Shown here piece by piece: positions 1 to 9,500 of a stretch of DNA of 21,305 bases. Origin of the DNA: Saccoglossus kowalevskii. Taxonomy: Eukaryota; Hemichordata; Enteropneusta; Harrimaniidae. Within the stretch, counting starts at the first letter, position 1; every line of letters starts with the position of its first letter. A model generated the notes under the pieces. That model was not told the DNA's origin and searched no databases. It worked only from the letters and a program-made list of their open reading frames with translations. The stretch is from the NCBI RefSeq assembly GCF_000003605.2, contig NW_003145299.1, positions 8,133 to 29,437 on the forward strand, given 5' to 3'. A program made the position numbers and the translations under genes.

Positions 1-455
1 ATTAAAGTTCACTTATGTAGTCAAAATAAAACCCATAATTTCAATCCTTAGTGTATCACTGACCTTCCACTTTTGCCAGCCCTAGCTGTTCTTCCTACCC
101 TGTGTACATAGTGCTTGACTGTGTTCGGCATGGTGAAATTAATAATCTGAGAAAAAAGTATGATATAAAACAAAATTACAATTAGTTTAGGCTAACAACA
201 AATTTCAGAATATATTAGCAGCAGCAGCCTGTCGGCCGATATAGCTGTGCTGTTATCACAACAAAATAAAAGGTATCTTCCTAGTAGGTTTATAAAGTTT
301 CATGAAGAAATCTAAATGTTAATGTGGACGGGCAAATCAGCAACATAACTAGCTCAACTTTGTTGACAACAAAGTTAATAATATAATCCTTTGGTTCATC
401 ACAAAGATACTTTGCAGCCATTTGCCTTTAGCGTTCCTTTAGTTGATATACTTAC
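1..455 (-). other. DDX27: DDX27 intron 11 (partial)
   Basis: AT-rich sequence between the exon 11 donor and the window edge. No exon encoding the expected VINF...HRVGRT segment is present, so the next exon lies outside. I see no repeat or RNA gene in it. Confidence 0.75.
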
Positions 456-554
456 AGTTTTAATACCTTCAATATCCAAACCACGTGCAGCCAAATCAGT
501 CGCTAGCATGATATCGATATTTGATTCCTTGAATCGTCTCAATGTTTCTAAACG
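456..554 (-). CDS. DDX27: DDX27 exon 11 (residues 485-517, motif V)
   Basis: The acceptor GTCAATAG precedes 554 and the donor GTAAGT follows 456. The exon is 99 nt, phase 0 at both ends. It encodes [20 protein letters not shown] then [26 protein letters not shown] (502-514) is motif V. It is the last visible exon: motif VI (HRxGR) must lie left of position 1. Confidence 0.94.
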
Positions 555-3500
555 CTATTGACAAATTTAACAACACATGTTAATTACTTTCTATTGGGTA
601 ATCCATGGATGGAATTGATAATAAATCATGCAAACATCCCTAGGCTGAGTGCACATTTCTGACTTTATAACCAGACTGAAAACATTATGATAACATACAG
701 CATATTTTCTTGATCACAAGTTGACCTACCCTGATGTTGTTTCACATGATAGGGTTAGAATTGCATGTGATACTATCAACAATTTCTGAATACATACACA
801 ACGCATTGAAAAGTAAAATTTATTATTATCAAAGTTGCCATATGATTTAAAACATCACAAGTGTTTATGTTTTCATGTACCAAGTATAGCATCTAATGTT
901 TATGTAATCACTGATTTTAACTCCACAATTTCAACCAGTATATTTTTTCATCATAATTTTGTATTAAAAAAAATATATTAATCTGAAAACTTGGCCACCA
1001 TTAAAATTATCACCACATATCTAAAACATTGCCCAAGTGATCTTTCAGATAAATATGGTAATTAATCAAAAGTATTGAAGGTATCAATTTGTTATGAAGG
1101 CAACAGTATAGTTGCTTTGTTCACCTCTCTAATATATTTTTGATGGTGACCCACAAACCCAAGGACGGACTGAGTAATCACATCAGAGAACATCACACAA
1201 TATAGAGTTTTATAACAAGAACTCAGAACAATTCTACTTTTTCAGCTTACTCTTGTTTACACGCAAAGATGGCAGCAGTGATTGATTAATGATCAATATC
1301 AATACTTTCAATCTTACCTGCGTTTGTGATAGGTTACCATGCAATTCACCAACATTAAGTCCAAGCATTCCAAGAATAATGTGAAGGCGATGACATTGTT
1401 TTTTCGTCTGTACAAATACGATCACATGATCATGGAATGTTCTGCTACATAAAGCTACAACAACAAAAAAAGATGTAATGTTAGAATTAAATGAAAGAAA
1501 GATCATAATGCTGAGGTCATTAAGGTCATCTCAAAGAGATCATCTAAATAGTCATCAATTTCATCCCACTGAGACTGACATGGTTATCTCAGAGGTCATC
1601 AAAGCCATCCCACAGAGACCAGCACAGTCATTCACCAAGGTCACCAAAGGCATTCCACTGCATGAGACCGAGACGGTCATCTCAATAAAGTCATCAAGGT
1701 TGGGACCGGCAAGACCATCTCACCTAGGTCACCAAGACCATCCCATTACGACCAGGAAGGCCAATCACCAAGGTCATCATGGCTGTCCCACTGAGACCAA
1801 CACAGACATCTCACCAAAGTCACAAAGGCCATCCCAGTGCGACCAGCAAGGTTGTTCACCAAAGTCACAAAGGCCATCCCAGTGCGACCAGCAAGGTTAT
1901 TCATCAAAGTCATCAAGGTCATCCCAGTGCGACCAGCAAGGTTGTTCACCAAAGTCACAAAGGCCATCCCAGTGCGACCAGCAAGGTTGTTCACCAAAGT
2001 CACAAAGGCCATCCCAGTGCGACCAGCAAGGTTATTCATCAAAGTCATCAAGGCCATCCCAGTGCGACCAGCAAGGTTATTCACCAAAGTCATCAAGGCC
2101 ATCCCATTCAGACTGAGACAGTCATCTCACTAAAGTCATCAAGTTTGAGACCAGCAAGGTCATTCAATGAGGTTATCACTTTCAGCATTTGTTTTCAATA
2201 CAACGGTTTGTCATTGAACCACATCACTCAACAAAGTAGACCTTTGCTGACAATACAACGGTTTGTCATTGAACCACATCACTCAACAAAGTAGACCTTT
2301 GCTGATAACATATTACACCATGCTACACTCCTTACCTGCTGCAATGGCCTCCCTGTCACCTTCTCTGTTCTCTCGTATTCTGATGAATTCTTGTCTCAGA
2401 TTATAAGCTACATCAGTATTTTCGTTGATAAACAATCTGACAGGATTCTTGAGAGAAACAGCCACAAGGTCTTTGACCTGCAAATGTACAGGTCAAGTTA
2501 AATGTAATGAAGCACTTTAGATGAGTCTTAAGATGTTTGATGCCTAGCATATGAAGACAAATTTTTGTAACAATCCCCTAATTATATGCAATTCCACTGA
2601 TACCTATAATATAATTTACCACACACACACAGTGTGTTAGCTTGACATTACTAGATTGGCATAGTAGTTAGTGGAGCTCCTCAAAGACACTAGGCTGCAC
2701 ACAGTGTGTTAGCTTGACATAAGTTTTCTCAATACATCCAGTTGTCTATCATAACAACATGGATTCAAGTAATACATTTGGATCATTCTGATCTTTATTT
2801 ACTCCTCTCTCCTTTTATATTTCACTGTATGTGTTCTCATCACCTTAAAATGTAGGCCTTTGACCTTGCATGTAATTATATTTTTCCCTTCCCCTATATA
2901 ATCTAATTAATCAAGACTGAATACTTACTTCATCTGTCATGGTAGCTGAAAACAGCATTGTTTGTCTCGTAATGGAACACATTCGTATGATCTCTTTCAT
3001 CTGCTCCTCAAAATATTCATCCAACATTCTGAAATGAGAGAATTGAAGAGATCGTCATGAACTGAACAAATCTGACAGAAGTACGTATATACCAAGTTTC
3101 AAAGCAATTGAGCTGGTAGTTTTCAAGAAGAAGGTGACAATGCAATTGTAGATGGGCGACGGTCGGTCAATCACTTATATGAAATAATTTGAGTTAATTT
3201 TGTACTAATTAAGAACACTCAAATTGGCTGTCAATGTTGTGGCAAAACCTAAAAAAACCAAAATCCCCATTTTTTTTTTATTTATCTACCGGTAACTGTA
3301 ACTATGACAACTCAACTAACCTATCAGCTTCATCCAATATAAGAATCTCAATATTACTCAGACTAAATGATGGAGCATTATGTAGATGATCTATGAGTCG
3401 ACCAGGAGTTGCTATAACGATATCAGGACCCTGGCGAAGAACTGCTTCTTGAAGTTTCACATCCAAACCCCCTGGAAGTAAAATATAACACCATATATTA

Positions 3501-6500
3501 TAAATCTTATTCATATACTACTCCACTTCAAGATTTGAGATGCTAACAGTTTTTTTACAGTTAAATTAATTTTTTATCGGTTTTGTTCAATTTCAATTTC
3601 TAAATTCATTTAAATTTGTATTTGTGGAAGGTAAGTCAATTTGACAAGGGTGGTTACAAAATTTGGAACAATAAGATGCAGAAGTGCTATACCACATGAT
3701 GGAAATTGAATCCAGTGACTGAAAGCTAAAGTTCACACAGAAAGATCATGAGGTCAACTTCAATGGTCAGCTGCACACTGGTACATACTGCTCAATAGCT
3801 TGCCTTGTAGCATTCATAATTTAAAAGATGGTGTTCATTCAGAGGGGCAAGTGAATCTGTTGGTACACACAACGTATTAACACAGGATAACTGGCACTTA
3901 GCTATACAAGGATCCTGGCTACCCTAAATAAAAAAGTAATGTTCAACAAGTCATTGAAAATGACACAGTCCCCGTTAAGTTCTCTTTGTGCTCGTCATAT
4001 TAAAGCGGAAGGGTTGTCGCGAGCGTGTCCTTGAAACTTGAGTTCCAAGTGGCATATATAACAGATTGTTTATTTACATCAAAACACGTGTTTCGTGTCG
4101 GAGAAATATGGCCAAAATAAAAACAGTAGTTATTTGGCCATCTTTGATCCGATTATGAAACACACTGATATGTATGATGTATGTGCCAAATACAAATAAA
4201 AATGATACAATAATTGTGGAAATATAGTAGTAAGGCCAAAAAGTCAGATGGCTGTCAATCGGCCATCCTTGACCAGATTTTGAAACAAATTGTCATGGCA
4301 TCCTAACATGTATGTGCCAAATTTGAATGAAAACTGACAGAGCACATCCAAGATACCGCATAAAAAAAAAAAAAAAGATGCCTGCCAGTTTACCATCTTT
4401 GATCCAATTGCGAAATAAATCATCATGGACATGTATCCTAACATGTATAATCTATGTACCAAGTTTGAATGACAACTGACAAAGCATGTCCAAAATACAA
4501 CATTTTCAAAAAACAAGATGGCTGCCAGTCGGCTATTTTGAATCGAATTGCTAAACCACTGCATGTGCATATGTCCCACATAAGGTACTAGGCACATGCA
4601 AAGAATGAACGGAATCAGTCCACAGGATTCTGAAACATGACGTTGGACAGACTGACAGACGGACACACGAACAGACAGACTCAGGAACTCACGGATGGTC
4701 GGGGACATGTATCCTAACATGTATGATCTATGTACTAAATTTGAATGAAAACTGACAAAGCATGTCCAAAATACGACATTTTCAAAAAACAAGATGGCTG
4801 CCAGTCGGCCATTTTGAATCGAATCGCTAAACCACTGCATGTGCATACGTCCCACATAAAGTACTAGGCACATGCAAAGAATGAACGGAATCGGTCCAAG
4901 GGATTCTGAGATATGACTCCGGACGAACGCACAGACGCACGGACGGACCGAGACCGAATTATAAGTCCCCGTTTTCGGACTTCGTCCGAACGGGGACTAA
5001 TAAATACTGATGTAAAGCACATTGCTTGTAAACGTATTATATTTAAGTAAACTCACCGACTGCCAGACATGAATCAATCTCAGTAAACTGGGCAAGCTGT
5101 CTAGTGACGGAATGTACCTGAATTCCCAGTTCTCGGGTGGGCACCAAAACTAACACACGAGTGACTGCAGCTTGTTTAGGTTTATACAGCAATCTTTCAA
5201 GCACAGGCAACATGAACGCAGCAGTTTTACCTGGAAAGAGAATGATACCTTCAGTTGAATGCATATTTCAATGAACACCATCATTGACATGTGAAATGGT
5301 CACCTCAGGCTAAACAATTAATTATTTCCAAGAACAGTAGATTCATTTTGATCACATGATAACCTTGTATTTTTTACAGAGAAGCATTAAAGCACAGGAT
5401 TTGTCATCTGCATATATGACAGATGGCCATAACGTGTCGTTGTTTACAAACGCGAGTCTACCCATGAGCCTTTGCAATTTTAGTGCACATTGTTATCGTT
5501 GCTTAGGACTAAATTCTTGCTTGTGCACAGGTGACAACCCCTGCTCTTTAATCGTATTTGTGGAAGTAGGATATGAAAGATGTGAACGGACAGACACAAA
5601 CACACACATACTAGCTCTTGTATCAACTTAGAGCCAAAAGTTCCAAAACATACCGGGTATTACAGTCATGGTGGTTCATGCATGTGTTTTTTTCCCAGCT
5701 AAGAATTATCCATTATTTAGATCTTCAAAAACAATGATTTAAAAACAAAGAAAGCTTAGAAAGAACTCCCGTGTGCTGAGAGAGTATTGGAGACACATTA
5801 AAAATTAATTCAAAATTACTTGAACTTGACATATTGATGGATACTATACTAATATAGTACTAATTATGCAAATAAGGTAACTAATATGAACAGATTTAAG
5901 TGTAAAACTAATAAGGTCTGCACAATGTAAAAGTAATAAGATCTGCGTAAATTAATATCTTTGTACCAAGTTTCATTGAAATGTGATTAGAACCAAAAAA
6001 TTATTAATTATTATGCTAATTAGAGAATTAATATGAACAGATTTTAACCCAAAATTAATCAGGCTGTCTATTTGTCCTAGAGCATTTATGTACCAAGTTT
6101 TATTCAAATGTGATGATCAATACTTGAGATATCAGTATTAATTAATTATGTTAATTAGGTGATTAAGAAGCATTAAATATTTACCAAAAACTAATATGGT
6201 GTATAGTCCTAGGTTCATTGAAATGTGATCAGTACTCTTTAAAAGTTTCATTAAAATCCAATGAGTGGTTCTTTAGACATCAGTGCAACAGCCATAGAAC
6301 ATATATGCACAATTATTTATCCCAAAATTAATCAGGTCTCTGCATAGTCCTAGAAGATCTATGTCGCAAGTCTCATTGAAATGTGATGATTAGTACTTGA
6401 GATATCAGGTGAAAAGCTGAAAATTAACTAATTATGCTATTAAGGTGATTAATATGCACAAATATTCATCCAAAAACTAATTAGGTCTCTGCACAGTCCT

Positions 6501-9500
6501 CAAGTAACTATGTACCAAGTTTCATTGAAATGTGATGATTACTACTTGAAATATCAAAAGCTGAATATTAATTAATTATGCAAATTAAGTAGTTAATATG
6601 TACTGATATTACCCTAAAAACTATCAGGTCGTTGCAGTGTCATATGACATCTATGTACCAAGTTTTATTGAAATGTTATGATTAGTACTTGAGATATCAG
6701 TGGAAAAGCCGAAAATTGATCAATCATTATGCAAATTAGGTAATTAATTAGGTAGTAATTAAAACTAATCAAATCTGCGCATTAGTTCAGAGCATCCATG
6801 TGCCAAGTTTCATCAAAATCCAATGAGTGGTTCTTCTAATATCAGTGAAACAGTCATGGAACAGCTAAAAATCAGCTAATTATCATGCAAATTAGGTAAT
6901 TAATATTCATGGATTTTTATCAAAACCTAATCAACTCTGCACATTATCCCAGAGCATCTATGTACCAAGTTTCATCAAAATTTGATTAGTGGTTCTTGAG
7001 ATAACGGTGGAACAAAAAAAGTGACATACAGACAGGGTAACTGCAAAGACTCCCTTTTGTGTGAAAAAAAACACTAGTACAGAAATTTTTGATATATTCA
7101 ATAGGCAAAATCACCTCACCCCATTTTTACTAGGACTTCAAAAATATCTCATTGTTGTTTCAAATAAAATTTTGATAAAATTTTATATTCATGAAAATTT
7201 GCAAAATCGTGCCCTAGAATAAACACTGAAATGCATTTCTAGTAAATAGTATTACACATTCTGTAAAGTGCAAAAACACACACCTGTTCCTGTAGCAGCA
7301 CAAGCACAGATATCTTTTCCCAACAAAGCAACTGGAATAGTCGCAACTTGGATCGGGGTTGGGTGAACAAAATTCATAGCATTAATAGCCTGAAAAAAAT
7401 GAAGACATGAAAATGTTTGATATATATACATAAAGATCCCCTGTCACCAACATGATATTATAAACACTACATAAAATCAGATGCCACAAATAAATTTGTA
7501 TGATATTTTGGAACATTCCTATCAGTCACATACATGTAGGTTTCATCGTCGACGAAATTCAAACACCGTAATATCTGGCATTATAAATCATGAGGCACAT
7601 GCTTTTGGAAAAATGGGATTTGTGTTAACCAATATTCAGACCGATATTATTTGAATCAGCCTTTCATATCTATCAAACCCATTGCTAATGTCAGGCCAAA
7701 GAATAATTTTATGTAGACTTTCAGCTAAGAAGGAAAGGACCGACCGACCAACCAACATCAGCCGTCCAGTGATCTACGGTAGTAAATAAGGTAAAGATTA
7801 ATTAAACCTGTTTTGTTACAGTATTCTCACCTTCAAAAGTGGTCTAGAAAGATTCATATCCTGAAAACTTGTATTTTCGTCCAATGGCGGGGCATCTTGG
7901 AAAGTTAATTGATTGGAATCTGAATTCATTGATTTCACTTTATCTGTATTGAGATACAATATCAAAAAAGCATAGAAAGAACTCTCATGTGCTGAAGGTA
8001 TTGGAGGTATGAAGTGCAAATAAGAAATACTGTATTTACATGTATAATATTAGAAGCACATATTCCATACAACATATAGCAAAAATATCGCTTATTGCAT
8101 GCAAAATCATTGAAATATGTCATATTTTGAACATAGACTAGTATTTGTCATTTACATTCACAGCAAGCATGTGCGCTTCTAGTAGAGCATATATGTCATT
8201 TAATAATGTAACTGCAAAGCAGTGGCTATGGTATAACCATTATAAATATTTAAGGAAATCATGACTTGATATTATGTTCATATATTTTGTCGGACAACAA
8301 AATTATAGCACCAGCTGCTTGTGCCTATCTGGAACAGTATTTAAGAACCCATTTACACAAGGTAGGTAATATGCATGGTTTCAACTCTGAAGTAATACGA
8401 TCTGTGGATTATATAAAAGCACCTAGTATGGACCTAGTTAAAATTTGAAGGTACTCAAGTTATTTATTCAAATTAGGTAATTAGTAAGCACAAAATTAAC
8501 CCTACACTAAACATATGGCTTATCCCAGAGCACCTTTGTACCAAATTTTATTGAAATCAGGTGAGATATTGGTAGGAGCTAAAAATTGGCTAATTAACAA
8601 GCAAATAAGGACAATAATATGCAAATATTACAAACAGAAACTAAAATGGTCTGCGTGTTATCCCAGAGATCTAAGTACCAAGTTTAATTGAAATCTGTTG
8701 AATGATACATGGGGAAAAAGGTGTAAATGCCAATTTCTACCTTTTCCTTTTCTTTTCTTTTTCTCTCGTTCCAATGTTTTTTCATGTTGTTTCTTGAGGA
8801 GTAAAGTATCAGCTATGAGTTCATCATCTGATAAACTTTCAAGATCACTCTCTGTATCACTATCTTCATCCTCATTTTCCTCTCCATCTTCTTTCTCCTC
8901 ACTTTCTTCATTTTTTTCCATTTCCTCTTTATTTTCCTCTAACTGCACCTTATTATTATCTTTTTTCGAATATGTTTTCTCAGTTAATTTTTCTTTCTGT
9001 AAATAAATAATGCACAGTCCCTTTTTGATCAAGCCACACAAAATTACACAATCAATGGTATTACTTTCAGACGACAACAGATTTGAACTTTGGAGTTGGA
9101 CACCCATTTTTTACGGTAAGATCTTAAAAAATTGCCTTAAAAAACTAGTATATCAGAATTGTACAGAGTAAATCTGAAAACTGTCAGATTATCAAGACAA
9201 ACTGCCTGGTTATCAAGATGAACTGCCTGGTTATCAAGACGAACTGCCTGGACATTGAGACATTCACGCAAACTCCCTGGAACAAAGCAAACTCCCTGGA
9301 TACAAGGTAAACTCCCTGGATACAAGGTAAACTCCCTGGATACAAGGCAAACTTCCTGGATACAAGGCAAACTCCTAGACACCAGGACAAACTCCCTTGA
9401 CATCAAAGGAAGTCATACTTATGTCCCAGAAACGGTTACAAACACATTTACAGGCTTAATTTTATGATTTTAGACAAATGGTAAAATGGAGTATGGTACT

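Noticed and set aside
1478-2294. Several long overlapping open frames on both strands
   Set aside because: They arise from the 45-bp minisatellite, whose unit is a multiple of 3; the encoded peptides are simple repeats, and the region is an intron of DDX27.
4244-4873. 209-codon minus-strand open frame with an internally repeated peptide
   Set aside because: It follows the family A tandem units, its peptide has no recognised domain, and it is bounded by repeat ends, so it is a by-product of the repeat.
5356-5631. Cys-rich 91-codon plus-strand frame in DDX27 intron 5
   Set aside because: No signal peptide followed by a regular cysteine pattern, no family match that I recognise, and its end is repeat-like simple sequence.
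3967-7063. Possible CRISPR array or bacterial integron because of the regular repeats
   Set aside because: The units are long (about 127-280 bp), diverged and without short uniform spacers, and they lie in introns of animal genes.
8698-9006. 102-codon Ser/Phe-rich plus-strand frame
   Set aside because: It is the antisense shadow of the acidic, GAA/GAG-rich DDX27 exon 3.
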